Positions 25,076 to 36,830 of a stretch of DNA of 64,000 bases are shown piece after piece. The notes under the pieces are model-generated. The model ran no database searches, was not told the DNA's origin, and was given only the letters and a program-made list of their open reading frames with translations. Each line of letters opens with the position of its first letter. Position 1 is the stretch's first letter. The DNA comes from Polydactylus sextarius (lineage: Eukaryota > Chordata > Actinopteri > Polynemidae). Location of the stretch: assembly GCA_016801845.1 (NCBI GenBank), contig CM028923.1:16786679-16850678 (forward strand). Direction: 5' to 3'. The translations under genes were made by a program, and so were the position numbers.

Positions 25076-25499
25076 TTGTATGAACCGTATCACATGAGCA
25101 GCACTGGAAGCAAAAGACAAACATCTTGATGTAAAAATAATTATTGATTAAATCATGAAAACCATTTTTAACTCTTCAGATCTAGAACAAACCAGATCAT
25201 TGATTGATTATTGGATCATTGGACTGGAAGTTGTGATTTTTAACATTTTCGTCTCGTTTTTTTTTTTTTGTTTGTTTGTTTGTTTGTTTGTTTTTTGATG
25301 TTTCTGGTTGAAACTCAGTCGAGGTTTGATGCGAGAGGAAGCAGCTGTGGCTCCAGCACCAGCTGCTGTCGATCCGATTATTGATCAGATATTTATCAGA
25401 GGTCGATTTGCACTCAGACGAAGCCATCGATCAAAGTCAGTGTTTTTCTGTGTCGTGTTCTTTCTGTTTTGTTCAGACGAGTCGCTCGTCTCCTCAGTG

Positions 25500-25547
25500 T
25501 TATTATTATTATTATTGATGATGATGATGATGATGATGAAGATGATG
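25500..25547 (+). repeat. (ATT)n followed by (GAT)n
   Basis: A run of ATT triplets passes directly into a run of GAT triplets, a compound trinucleotide microsatellite. Confidence 0.9.
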
Positions 25548-25824
25548 TAGTCGGTAGTTCCTCCAGCTGAATGTATCCACGCTGATCAATAGCAGAACCT
25601 GCTTTAACTGACTCCAACAGTTGCACTGTAAAACGCTTTTAGAGCCTTTTTGAAAACTGTTTGTTACGAACTTTTCATCGTGACATCACACTCGGTTGTG
25701 ACATCACACACTTCGACGCTCGCATCACAGCTTTTGTACAAACACACAGTTAATGTGCATGTTACACTTCACTCTTTTGTTGCTTAGTTACCAAACTGTA
25801 CATTTTCCTGTATTTATTTATTGA

Positions 25825-25830
25825 AATACA
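25825..25830 (+). terminator. kiaa0930: candidate kiaa0930 poly(A) signal (AATACA variant)
   Basis: AATACA is a known weaker variant of the polyadenylation hexamer and follows a TATTTATTTATT AU-rich stretch. It was chosen because sequence upstream looks UTR-like; other AATAAA copies exist near 24829 and 26246. Confidence 0.3.
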
Positions 25831-25850
25831 CATTATCAGAAAAACTCAAA

Positions 25851-27701
25851 CCTCGTTTCTGTCTCTGGTCTCTGACTTTTCCTACTGGCGCCACAGTCAC
25901 GTGGCACTAACCCAACCCAGGTCATGACAGGTGTGAGTTTGTGTGTAAACCTCAGACTTAATAGAAAAACGCCCCCTGGTGGTTAACCTGGTCCCTTTAT
26001 AAACAGAAAAGTGTAACGAGTGTAAATTGAGACATGAAGCTTGATGAATCTTTAATCTGCAGATTCAGATGAAACTTTAGTTTGTTCAAAAACCAAACTG
26101 TCGCCACATTTACACGATCATGTAAAGAGTTTGAACACGAGGTGGAAATTAAACCACAAAAAACTACAACCCAGACTTCAGGGAGATTGTGAGCTTGTTT
26201 TTCTAAAATATCTTTAAATGTCACAACTCTAACTTCTAAGTTTAAATAAAATAAAATAGAAATAAAAGTATTTTAGAATTTTTAAATTCTTTTAGGAAAA
26301 AAATGGGAACCTGACTTTAAAAAAACAAGTCAGTCAGTGAGAACAGATAATTACCAGTCATTTCATTATCATCAATGTACCAGTTATTGATCGTATTTGA
26401 ACTGTTTACTTTAGAAAAAAAAAAAAAAGTTTTAAGATGAAAGTCAGAGAATCGATGGGTTGTTGAACATGGTGCAGTACCCAGAGACGCCTGCAGGGGG
26501 ACTCAGTCTGAGTCACAGATGAAGGGATCATCAGTGTGAGGACAAACTGAGACGCTGTGCAGACGTTTGGACTGAAACTAGGGAGTCTGAAGAACCTGAA
26601 CTAGACCAGACCAGAATCCAGACCAAGGACAGTTTTACCACGACTGAGTCCAGTTTTAACATTGTTCTGTGAAACAAGACGTTATTAATTAGATGGTGTT
26701 TTTTTTTAAATTATTATTATTGAACAGTAAATTCAACATGTTGATAACAAACACAAATGAGGAAATAATGAAGAAGAAAATGAAATCAAAGTTACGTAAA
26801 TAGATAAAAGCTACAGAAACTGGAAGTCTGCAGGTCTGTTATATAACCGGAGTCATCGGGTTCAGTGTTTCCATATAAAGACTGAATTCACTTCTGAATA
26901 TAGTCACACTCAGATTCCTCTGACTTCCTGTCTGAGCTTTGTTCTGTAACTCAAAGGTTTGGTGATGAATCACATGTAGTGATGACACGTTCAGGAGCAG
27001 CGACACGACAAACTGTTCAACACCACGTGTCCTTGAACCTGAACATGTCACATGACGAATGTTCGTCATGAAAGAAGAACTGAAGCGGTCGTTAGTTAAC
27101 GATTTATTCAACATCTCCAACATCTCTGAATCCGAAACGTAAATCTGTGCACATTATGATGGAAATGATGTTTGACCCCAGAGGTGCAGCAGAGAGGGAA
27201 CAGGAAGTGATCGTTATTTTACCAGTGTGTCTGAGCACTGAACGATTACTGACAACAAGAGTCAGACGTTTGTTTGTTTGAGACAAAAACTATTGAACCA
27301 AACCTGGCCTGGATTTAACATTTTCTTCCTTTTTCTCGGGAAAAGCTTGGATCTCTACATAGCAAAGCACATCAGACACTATGTGAAGTCTAAATTTGGA
27401 TGTGGTGGAAAGAAACTACTGAATCACATCAGTTACTGTTGTTTCCTACGTGTAGTTTCAGTTTCCTTTGGAGAACGGTTGAGTTTTAATCTCTTCATCC
27501 TGATTAGTGACATCAGACACATTAATGAGTGTCGACCTAATAAATGTCAGAGGTTCATCAACTGGGAACATGAATCAACAGTTGATGTTTCAGTTTGAAC
27601 CACAGACTTTAAGAGATTTGAGAGATCTCAGGCCGATGAGATTAAAACCCACAGTGTGTCATCAGAATGAAAAAAGCAGCAGCCATGTTTGTTTGTTTCC
27701 T
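25851..27701. other. convergent intergenic region kiaa0930-nup50
   Basis: AT-rich sequence with poly-A runs near 26415 and poly-T near 26700. No exon, RNA gene or repeat family was recognised. The ORF at 27278-27598 has no splice sites or family motif and was not accepted. Confidence 0.45.
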
Positions 27702-27717
27702 TTTATTCCCCAATAAA
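27702..27717. terminator. back-to-back poly(A) hexamers on both strands
   Basis: TTTATT at 27702-27707 (AATAAA on the minus strand) is followed four bases later by AATAAA on the plus strand at 27712-27717. It lies between two convergent genes. A further minus-strand AATAAA (TTTATT at 27077+1000, i.e. 28077-28082) is the nearer candidate for nup50, giving a 3' UTR of about 400 bases. Confidence 0.45.
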
Positions 27718-28373
27718 TGTCTTTACAAATGTTGTCAGACGATGACAGCGTGCCTCATCTCCACGGCCGCGCGAAGGCCACACAAAGGACACTTGGAAAA
27801 CGACAGAGTCCATGTTTACAGAAAAACAAAAAGAAAACTGTGGTCTGATTCGCACGTTTCCTCGTCCCCGTTCGTCTCTGCAGGGAAACATTCACACCAG
27901 GCTCCATCAGACGACCAAACCCGCGACACAATAAATAGTTTCCAGAGCAAAAAAAAAAAAAAAAAAAAACAAACCCACTCAGCAGACACTCAGTGCTCCA
28001 CATCCTCGACACGTTCATCACAACATTAACTGTTACTGCGCGCGTTTTTAATTTGTAAAACCAAATCGACTGGACCTTTATTTGGAGCTTTTCCCCCCCA
28101 AAAAAAAAACCTCAGTGGTTGTGATGTCACATAAATAAGAATAAATCTACTGATTCTTCACGCTCAGTCTCTCGGCCAAATTAAAACAGTAAAACCAAAC
28201 AGACTCTGATCAGATGCATCGATTAACAAACAGCAGCAGCGTCGAACCGAGGAATGTCGCCGAGCTGAGGAGCGATGGTGACGATGATGAAGACGACCTG
28301 ATCCTGATGATTAAAAACTAAACAGATTTCACAGTATGACGACCAATTAACAGCTGATTAATCAGGATGAGTG

Positions 28374-28377
<4 letters not shown>

Positions 28378-28415
<38 letters not shown>
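28378..28415 (+). repeat. (GT)n microsatellite beside the nup50 stop codon
   Basis: About 19 GT units sit 64 bases from the nup50 stop, inside its probable 3' UTR, where the transcript would read as (CA)n. Confidence 0.95.
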
Positions 28416-28417
<2 letters not shown>

Positions 28418-28478
28418 TCTAGAGGGTTTGAGGACGACCGGGACCAGTCTAAAACCTGGGGGAGGAGCAGACGGGCGT

Positions 28479-31400
28479 TCAGCCTTTCTTCTCTTCCAGG
28501 GTCTTGTGGAGCTCGTCTGCGTCCTCGGTGGTTTTGACCCGGATGAGCAGGGGGACGGGGCAGTTGGGGTTCTTGTCGTCGATGGACGGGTTGGGGACGC
28601 AGACCACCATCACGTTGTTCTTACCGACCCGGGAGCACGGCATAGATGACTGCACGATGATGTTGAGCAGGATGTTTCCTGATAAGGAGGAAGAGGAAAC
28701 GTCGTTAGCAACGGACAAGGCGCTCGACTGTCATCATCGATACAGAGAGTTTCACAACAACGTCCTCCGATCGAATGAAATAATCTGCTGAAGTGAAACG
28801 AGGACGGAGGGTTTTGTTCGTTTTAAACTGAAAACAGACCGAGGACGAATCGTTTCAGCAGCTGGAAAACTGAGAAACTGACACAAAGACACTTTTTTTG
28901 TGTGTTTTTGTAATGAAATTAATCTCAGCGATTTTGAAGATTAAAACCTGAAGAACCGTGAAATCAACACCGACCTGAATGTTTCTGCTGCAGCTTGATG
29001 GGAAGCTCAGCATCTCCAGAGAAAGTCTGATGTAATCGGGTTTTGGAAGGTCAATTTTTGAGTTAAAAATCACAACTAAATCCTCGGATCACTGGATTTA
29101 AGACGCTTTAAACCCTGAGTGTCGTGTGGTCGAAGAGCAACGAGACTCTGCAATTCCTGTGTCTGAGCAGCAGGTGGAGCTGTTGACTCGGCTCATTCGT
29201 GAGCTGAGTTCAAACAGAAGTAGAAAACGGTTTCCTGTTTCCAGTGTTTGTCTAAAGATTTTGGTGCACAAACATGAATTTATTTATCAGATTTTAAATC
29301 AAGTGGAACGACGGTGACAGTGTCAAAACTTACAGTGAATATTCATGAACCCATCAGATGTTACAGTTTGTGTAGAAAAGCGTCAATTTAGAGCAAAGTT
29401 TTTCTTTTACCCAGGTTGGTGTCGGCGCGAATGATCATCTGAGTTTTTCCGTCGGCCGTTTCTTTGAGGTGCAGAGTTCCGACTCCTTTCTCTTTGAACT
29501 CGGAGTCTTTCTTGTAGAACATTTTACACCTGAGGGAACAAACACAGGTAAGTGCAAAAAGAACTAATTAAGCATTCGATGTGTGTCTCTGGGCGGTTCA
29601 GTCTAAAATGTGCTGATGTTTAAAGAGAATCTGGTTCAACAAACATTAGTTAAAATCTACATAAAATCCATAGTGAAGTTTAATTAAAGAAACATTCACA
29701 GGTTATGACTGGAGGACGCTTAATTATCCTCCAAGGACACATAATAAAATCTGATCCTTCTGCTGCTGCGGTAGGGGTGGGCGATACGGCCTAAAATTTA
29801 TATCGCGGTATATTTCGAACCATAGATGGTAGACGTATATACTGCGGTTTACTTTGGTGTGTAAATTTCAATATAACTGTTTCTAAATGGGTATCATCTG
29901 CCCATAGTAAAAGCATTCCAGCAGGAAGTTGTTTTCTAAACTATTAATTTACATAAAAGTCAAGAAGGTTACTTCAATAAAATTTATTGTGCAAAATTAT
30001 AGAAATCATTAGAGAAAACTCTGGGAGTAGTGTAAAATTAGAAGCCGCGTTTACGTAAATTCAGCCAGTCGCCAGTTATAAGTAGAGTTGAGGCTTCTCG
30101 CCTCCCGTCCAATCCCAGGAAAAAGCCAGTCTTTGACCGAAAACTGGCTCACAAAGCATCCTGGGAGATGTAGTTGTTTAGGAGATGCTGCGTTATCACT
30201 AATAGTGTTTATTGAACAGGCTTCGGTCGTCTGTCGCTGCTAATTCAGTCCATTTTTGACAGATCTTGATGAAACTTGATTTATAATCTATGAGACCTCC
30301 GCTCTCAGCAGAGACGTCGCTTATTTGTTTACAAAGCGCCGTGTGGAGAGGAGGAGGGTTCGCGGTCAGTGTTGACGTCTTTTTGTGGAGTTGGTTTACT
30401 TGCTCTTTTAATTGTTTGTGACTTTAGCCGTTTGGTGGTTGTAGAAATGGTTTACGTCGGCTTTTAGCTGAGATTCTGACGTTTCTGAGGATACTAAACA
30501 TGCTAAAGTTTAAGCAGCACAGCTGGCGTTACACGCCGTGACATCGGTTGTGGCTCGGGGAACAAGAGGTTAAATCCAAACCGTGACTCATTTTGATGAC
30601 GTAATGACCTATTGGCCGAATTTATAATCACATACCGTTTTTATCGTTTCTACCGCCCAACCCTATGCTGCGCACACACAAACTAAAACACTGACACACT
30701 CACTTCTTAGAGTAGAACGCGTCGTCTTCTTTCACCTCCTTGACCTCGGGTTTGGGCGGCTCCTCTGACTCATCCTCTGCGTTCTCTTCTGAAACGAAAC
30801 CGACGACATTTAGATTCACGTTTCTCTTCAAATGTCAGAATGAAGCCAAAGAGAAATCTAAACATGAATGCATGAACGTACGACCTGAACTGAAAAGACC
30901 AAACGTTAAACCAGCGATCAGACACAGACGAAACAATCAGTCCGTCAATAATTGGTCCTTCGCGTTATTTTTCCCGTGAGTTCAGTCTGAAACGTTTCCA
31001 GCTGCGGTAAAGTCCAGACGATCAAGCGAACGTCTCAGGTTTCCACCCTGAGGCTCATCTTTGCCACCAGGAGGCGTCAGAGTCTCACCATTTGGGTTTA
31101 TGTGACATTTTAAACAAAAGAAACATTTGAGCGTTTCATTCGCTTCAAAGTAAACACCATTTATAGCTTGAAATATTTCAAATAACGACTGTTTAAACTA
31201 TAAAGACCCAAAATAAAACTGTTCATCAGAGCATTGACGAGTTTAACCAGGTCATTATTATTAGTTGATGATTTATGTTCTCATCAGAATATTGTCACAA
31301 TCTTCTGACAGTAAATTAACAACTTCATGTTTTGGACTCGAGTCCAGTTGGGACCCATTTTTTTCTTACGAACCCAGAAAATAAACGTGAATAAAAGTTA

Positions 31401-34400
31401 ATCAACAATGAGGATCAATGTCTGATGATATTCTTAACACAGGTGAGTGTTATTTACAACACAATCACTTCACACACATCAGTCGACAGTAACGGCTTCA
31501 AACGGTTTCTCTTTAAACACTGTGTGTTCAGACTGTGTTTAGTTATTTTCCAAGATGTTGAGAAGTTGAGCAGCAGCTTTGAAAACTCAGTTTCAGCAGG
31601 ATTCAACTTCAGGTCTGAATATCTAGGTCGTCTTGTTTTTTTTTTTTTTAATTCCTTTATTTAGTTATTTATTTTACATTTATTGACTTGATGTTTTTGC
31701 TTCAGAGCAGCAACAGGTCTTTTTTCCTTTTCTAATGATTTTATCTGCAAACATCAAACTTTGGCAGAAATGTTTGTCACAACTTTGTCACCATGACAAC
31801 TTTTAAAAAGCCAATGAGATTTATTTACCTTTACCTTATAGAAGAAAAACAGGAAGTAAAACTTCATTTGTGACACTGAAACCAAACTCAAATTTGGCAT
31901 TTTAGAGGAAATTATCAACCTAATTTTTTGTGACCACTCATTTCTTGCAGCTCAGATTTTTTAAATTCAGCCTCAGTCAGAAGCTTGTTATGTTTCCTGC
32001 GATATGAATTGTAAAATAAAAGCCTATAATAAATTTATTAATGATGCTTGGTGTGTATTTGAGGATTAAATGAATGTGTACCTGTGGCCTGAGCGTCCTC
32101 GGTCTTCGTCCCACTGAAGGACAACGTGGCGGCAGGAGCTCCAAACAGGGAGGTCTGAGAGGAGGAAGCGCTGGAGGAGGTGGAGGTGGAGAAGGAGAAG
32201 CTGGGGGTCGTCGTCTTGGACCCTAAGGAGCCCAGGACCGAGCTGTCAACCTTCTGACCAAAGTTGAAGGTGACGCCCGCGGGGATCGGAGCGGCGGAGC
32301 TTTTCTCCCGGCTCGAGTCTTCTGTGGTTTTCTTACTGAAGGAGAACAAACTGGCGGCCGGAGCCGGCAAGCTGCTGGAGGAGGAGGAGGCGGCAGGAGC
32401 AGCGGAGGCTGTGGTCGGCTTCTTCTCCTCCGAGCCTCCGTCAGCCGCAGCTCCGGTGCCGTACTGCCGCTCGATGCTGGCCAGGTGGCGCTCATAATCC
32501 CTGAAGATGGGGTTGAGGTCGCACAGCGGGTTGTCGTTCACGTGTTTGGTGATCCAGTCTCGCACCGAGCAGTTGAGCGCCGTGAGCTGCCGGCTGTACT
32601 CCTTGTTGCTGCCGCCGCCACCGCTGCTGCCGGAGCTTTGAGCCGGGCTGGGGCGGAGCCATTGGTCTGCTTGGCCGTGATGTCAGCGGTGGGTTTGGAG
32701 GGGGAGGGGGAGGAGGAGGAGGAGGGGCCGTTGAACGTCAGACCTGAGGTGATGGAGGAGAAATGTTACAGCTGGAGGAGAGAAGCAAGGAGTCAGAGCC
32801 CCTCCCCCTCTCTGCAGCCCCCCACCCCCTCTCCACCACCACCCGCGCCCTGCGGCGACATGGAATGAAAGAGCAGCGCGATGCGAACGCGCACACACAT
32901 ATACAGACACACAGGCTCGCTGATTCAGCTCCATTACACTCCAATGACACACACACACTCGCAACAATGGAGACGTTTTCAACTTCATTACATCGACAGT
33001 GGACTGAGACGAGGCAGAGCGTCACTGAGGATGATGATGATGATGAGGACGACGATGAGAGAGACGATGCCACACGTGACAGGAGAACACACATTTAAAC
33101 AGAAACGATCCACGGGGACGTTTCCAACCGCAAATGTTCTTTAATGTTAATTTGTACAAAATCAAAAGACAATCACTACATCAACACTGTGACAATAAAA
33201 CGCTGTTGTTTTATCTTAAACCTTGAAATAAAAAGTAAGAGCAAAAATTAGAAATATAATAAAATTGATGAGTAAATAAATAGGTTGTAAAGTCTCTTCA
33301 AGATAAGAGCAGGTTAGTGTTTTTTTTTTTTTTTTTTAAATTTAATCATTGTCATTATTATTGTTGCTTCTTTCAACCTCCTTCACATTCAAAGCCTTTT
33401 AGTTGTCCTCAACTCACATTAAAAAGCTTTTATAGTGAAAAAACCTTCAGAGTGAGATACAAGAATTTAATTATCAGAGCAGCTGATTCATTTACAGCAG
33501 TTTAAAAACATGTGAGATTTTCACCTGAGCGGCTCACAGACGACAGCCAGGTGACGTGAACATTTAATGAGCCATCATTAATATAAGAAAACAGGTTCTT
33601 TTACATTTCACAACAGTGCGAATAAACAGACTCACAGTCTGATCGCACCAGTCTGGGCCTGGTTCTGGTCCCATTTGTGTTATTAATGAAGTCTCAGTGG
33701 CCACAGGTGATGGAGCTGTGAACCTCTGCAGACGTTCAGCTTCTATTTCGAACAACGTGTTCTGGTTTTAACTGGGACGCCAGAGGAAAGCATCATCGTT
33801 AACATCACAACAAAAACTGGAACGACGACAAACTCTTTTACTCCACATGAGTCTGATCTGGGTTCGGGTCAAATGTCACCTGCAACGTCGCAGTCAGGCT
33901 TCATCATCATCAATGTAGAATAATAATGTTGAATGTAAATGAAATAATCAGCCAACGAAGATGAAAACACATCAAACAGACCGCGTCCCCAGCATGCAAC
34001 ATTATATTAGCAGGCAGTTTGACAATATTAGTCACTTCTGTCATCGTTGGAGTAAAAATACTTTTTAGTGAACCGACTCCATTTTCATTTCACGTGTAGA
34101 GACGCAGAGGTAAATAAAGCTGCTGCAGTCGGTGTCAAACAACATGTTGATCTGTTGTGATGTTTATTTAAAAGCTTGTTGTCGACCAGACAAACCCAGA
34201 AAACTGAAAGTCATCTTTATTTGATTTTTTTTTCAGGACCGGATCCTAAAGTGAAATGTGAGTTTTGTAAAATGAACAAAAGTCAGCTGCTCATCACATC
34301 GTCACATCCAGCGTCAGTATTTATCAGTGAATAATTGACCCTCACCTGGTGAAGCCGTGGACGCTGCAGGAGATGAGAAACCTCCGAACGACGGCGTGAC

Positions 34401-35020
34401 GCTGTTTCCGTTGGTCAAACCACTCAGACCTTTAAAACCTCCGCCGTTCCCAAAACCAGAGAAGGCGGTCGGAGTGGAGCCTCCACTCGCTGCCGATGTG
34501 GTCAAAGAAAAACCTTTAAAACCTTTAAAAGCTCCTCCACCTTCACCCTGAAATAGAAGAAACAAAACCATACACAGGTTCATGTCTCAGAGAAAAAGAC
34601 TAAATATTCCAACACTGTGCTGATGTGAACGTCTGCAGAGAATCACAAGTTTACCTCTGTTCCAATATTTCGGCGTTTAGCCTTTTTAATCGCTCGATTC
34701 TTCAACACATCTTCGCTTGCAACTGAAAATGTCCCCGCCTGAAGGAGGAGACGGACCGTCAGGTTCAGAGCACATGTTAAAACATTACAGTCTAAAAACA
34801 ATACAGTCTAAAAACTAAAAAGATTATGACAAAATAAAAGCATTTTTAGCATCTTCTTTCCTACTTGCTGATAAATTTCACCTCGTTGAGACAGTTTATG
34901 TTTAGTTACTATTGTTTCTGTTAAACTCTGCATCAGTTTAATTCGTCTCACCTCCTCTCCCTCCTCCTCCTGATCCCAGTTCCTGTCCGTTAGCTCTTTA
35001 TCAGCGATCCTCTTCGCCAT
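28479..35020 (-). CDS. nup50: nuclear pore complex protein Nup50, 7 coding exons, with an apparent frameshift
   Basis: Mobile nucleoporin of the nuclear basket; with importin-alpha and Ran it helps cargo release and importin recycling. Coding exons in transcript order: 35020-34952, 34738-34655, 34547-34346, 32743-32082, 30788-30704, 29529-29411 and 28678-28479, all with GT/AG borders. About 473 residues are expected (human has 468). The start MAKRIADKELTDRNWDQE is the family N-terminus. Next come the importin-alpha-binding segment (VLKNRAIKKAKRRN), GF/FG repeats (AFKGFKGF, FSGFG, FNFGQKVDSSVLGSL, SLFGAP), the central block NCSVRDWITKHVNDNPLCDL and a Ran-binding domain (DAFYSKKCKMFYKKDSEFKE to RVKTTEDADELHKTL). 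The 662-base exon lacks one base needed to keep frame (see findings). The upstream exon at 36584 is non-coding. Confidence 0.94.
29772..30665. mobile_element. non-autonomous hAT-type DNA transposon, 894 bp
   Basis: The left end reads TAGGGGTGGGCG; the right end is its inverted partner (CGCCCAACCCTA, so TAGGGTTGGGCG on the other strand). The flanks are TGCTGCGG (29764-29771) and TGCTGCGC (30666-30673), an 8-base target duplication with one mismatch, as hAT elements make. It has no ORF of useful length, so it would need a transposase from elsewhere. It lies in the nup50 intron between the exons ending at 30704 and 29529. Confidence 0.85.
30789..32081 (-). other. nup50: nup50 intron before the acidic exon
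   Basis: AT-rich sequence with a poly-T run near 31640. No exon or known repeat was recognised. Confidence 0.5.
32603..32682 (-). other. nup50: window containing the nup50 frameshift
   Basis: Upstream of this window the frame reads LTFNGPSSSSS... to KQTNGSAP. Downstream it reads NKEYSRQLTALNCSVRDW. Both match Nup50 but differ in phase, and the downstream frame has a TGA at 32685-32683. The sequence between is GC-rich with short C and G runs, and no GT...AG pair could form an intron. Confidence 0.8.
32744..34345 (-). other. nup50: nup50 intron before the large exon
   Basis: Contains GA-rich and (GAT)n-like low-complexity sequence at 32800-33070 and a poly-T run near 33320. No other exon was recognised. 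Confidence 0.5.
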
Positions 35021-36275
35021 CCCACCTGCTCTGTAACACAGTGACAGAGAGAGAGTTAGAGGCCAAACATCTCGTCTAAATAATTCATCAGCAGCACGAT
35101 CAGGACGAAGAGTCTGCAGGTTTCTATAACAGAGGAACCTGTGATCAAAGTGAGCCATAAAACCAGAAACAGTAACAATGTCTAAACACATCACTTCTTT
35201 CATTCTGCGCTGTCCTTACTGATAAAGGCTTGGAACTGAAATACTACAAATAATAAGTTTAAAGTCAAAATGTCCAGGAAGTTGAATCAAAGCCTCCTAA
35301 CATCACAGTCCACGATCTGGAGAGAAAATATTTCTTTATCTACCTACGGTGACTAATCTGTCCAGGACCTCCTGGGCAGGGTGAACTGTTTGTTGAACAA
35401 AATGTCAGTGAATAATAAAACATGTTGTCAGAGTGTGAGGTGGCACATTCAGATCTAACTTGTGCATCAACAACACAGGACTCTTATTTCCGTGTAATAG
35501 AAGGGCTTTTCAAATATTTCATTTCACTAAAAGTTAAACTGAAAGTAAAAGTGGAAAAATCAGTGTAAACTTGAGTCTTGAGTCTACGACTGCGAGATAA
35601 ATCGAAGACGTGAACAGAACATCTTGGAGTTTGATCAGATAAGTCCAATTAACAAATCATGAAACTGATTAAATGTGTAACAAAAAAACCAAAAATAATC
35701 ACTTCACATCACAAATAAATCAAACAGGTGATTTACTGATCTTCCTTTGTGATGACTTAACTACTTTTAGGGTTTTGAGACATTTTAAAAGAAGTTGAAC
35801 TAATATTATCACTGTTTCATGAAATGTATCAATGATTTCACATGTTGACACAAAGAGATAAAGAGACAATGAGTGAAAAAAGGTGCAGTGCTTCAGTGTA
35901 ACAGGAAGCAAAGTTACACTACACACAGAGCAAATGAGGCAACAAAGAAACACTCCAAAAACTAGAAATAACAAAACCATCAAGTGGACAACGTTAAAGT
36001 TTAGTGATGCGACACTGACCTCAACGCTCCGGGTCGCACATTGATTGTGATCTGTGCTAAAACATTAAACAATAAGTTCTGTGAAGCGACAGGAACAGTT
36101 CAATCTTACTGTAAATAATTAACATTGTTATGAACATTAACATCCACAACAGTGGTCATCGAGATCACCTTTTCACATTCACCTCGATCAGTCCATTAAT
36201 GAGATGAAGTGAGTTAAACCTCATGGTAACAAACCCAATAAACCTGTCGTTAGTCTTTAAGTTGAGTAACAGTCA

Positions 36276-36560
36276 TTTAGCTTTATTCTGTTAGCTCCGG
36301 TTTCAGGCTAACAACCTTCAGAGAGACAATAATCGCTGAGATCCGGGTCAGGTAGGCGGTTAACTAGATAAAATAGTTGTTTTTGCCTAATCAGAGACTA
36401 AAAACCATGTTAATAACAACATCGGATGTCTAACGACCATATGTGGGCTGTTAGCCGGTGAGCTAACCGCAGGCGTTCAAGCTAACCGGGCCGCTAGCAG
36501 CTAGAGGCTAACGTAATGTTAAACACCGCCTCTGTGCTAACATTAGCTCAACACACTACC
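36276..36560 (-). repeat. cluster of GCTAA/TTAGC words near the nup50 first exon
   Basis: Within under 300 bases GCTAA or its complement, and the related GCTAG, occur about ten times, for example GAGCTAACCG, AAGCTAACCGG, GCTAGCAGCTAG, GGCTAACG and TGCTAACATTAGCTC. The cluster sits in the first nup50 intron just inside the promoter. Confidence 0.6.
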
Positions 36561-36583
36561 CGGCTCGGGAAAACAACACTTAC

Positions 36584-36830
36584 CGACTTTTCTGGAATGT
36601 AGCTGCGGACTGACTCTGTTGCCCCTGGTGACGCTGACCGACTCAGACACGCGACTTGAACACCTTCACAGGTACAAAATAAAAATAAACCGCCGTGTTT
36701 TTGAACGAGACACTCTCACGCCGCCATTTTACATAGCGGCACATTCCGCATGGGTTCGCGCGTCCCACCTTGTTTGCACATGCGCAGTAGACGGAGAGCG
36801 ACCCCGCGGTAAGGGAGTTGTAGTCCATGA
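36584..36830 (-). promoter_or_regulatory. nup50: nup50 non-coding first exon and promoter
   Basis: A minus-strand donor (GTCG|GTAAGTG) at 36584/36583 marks the first exon, which splices to the ATG exon starting at 35030. Upstream are a perfect YY1 word GCCGCCATTTTA (36720-36731), an NRF1-like GCACATGCGCA (36776-36786) and a ZNF143/SBS-like word GGGAGTTGTAGT (36813-36824), which reads ACTACAACTCCC on the minus strand. This trio is typical of TATA-less housekeeping promoters. Confidence 0.7.

Larger units (their letters stand above)
22309..25850 (+). other. kiaa0930: probable kiaa0930 3' UTR
   Basis: No coding exon is seen after the TAG. The block at 25555-25850 has the look of a conserved 3' UTR end, closing with TATTTATTTATTGAAATACA. 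If this is the true end, the UTR is about 3.5 kb. The middle is occupied by simple repeats: ACTAA units at 24482-24517, a decayed minisatellite at 24770-25075 and ATT/GAT triplets at 25500-25547. This is inferred from appearance only. Confidence 0.4.

Noticed and set aside
27278..27598. 106-codon plus-strand ORF between kiaa0930 and nup50
   Set aside because: No motif, no splice sites and lies in convergent intergenic DNA.
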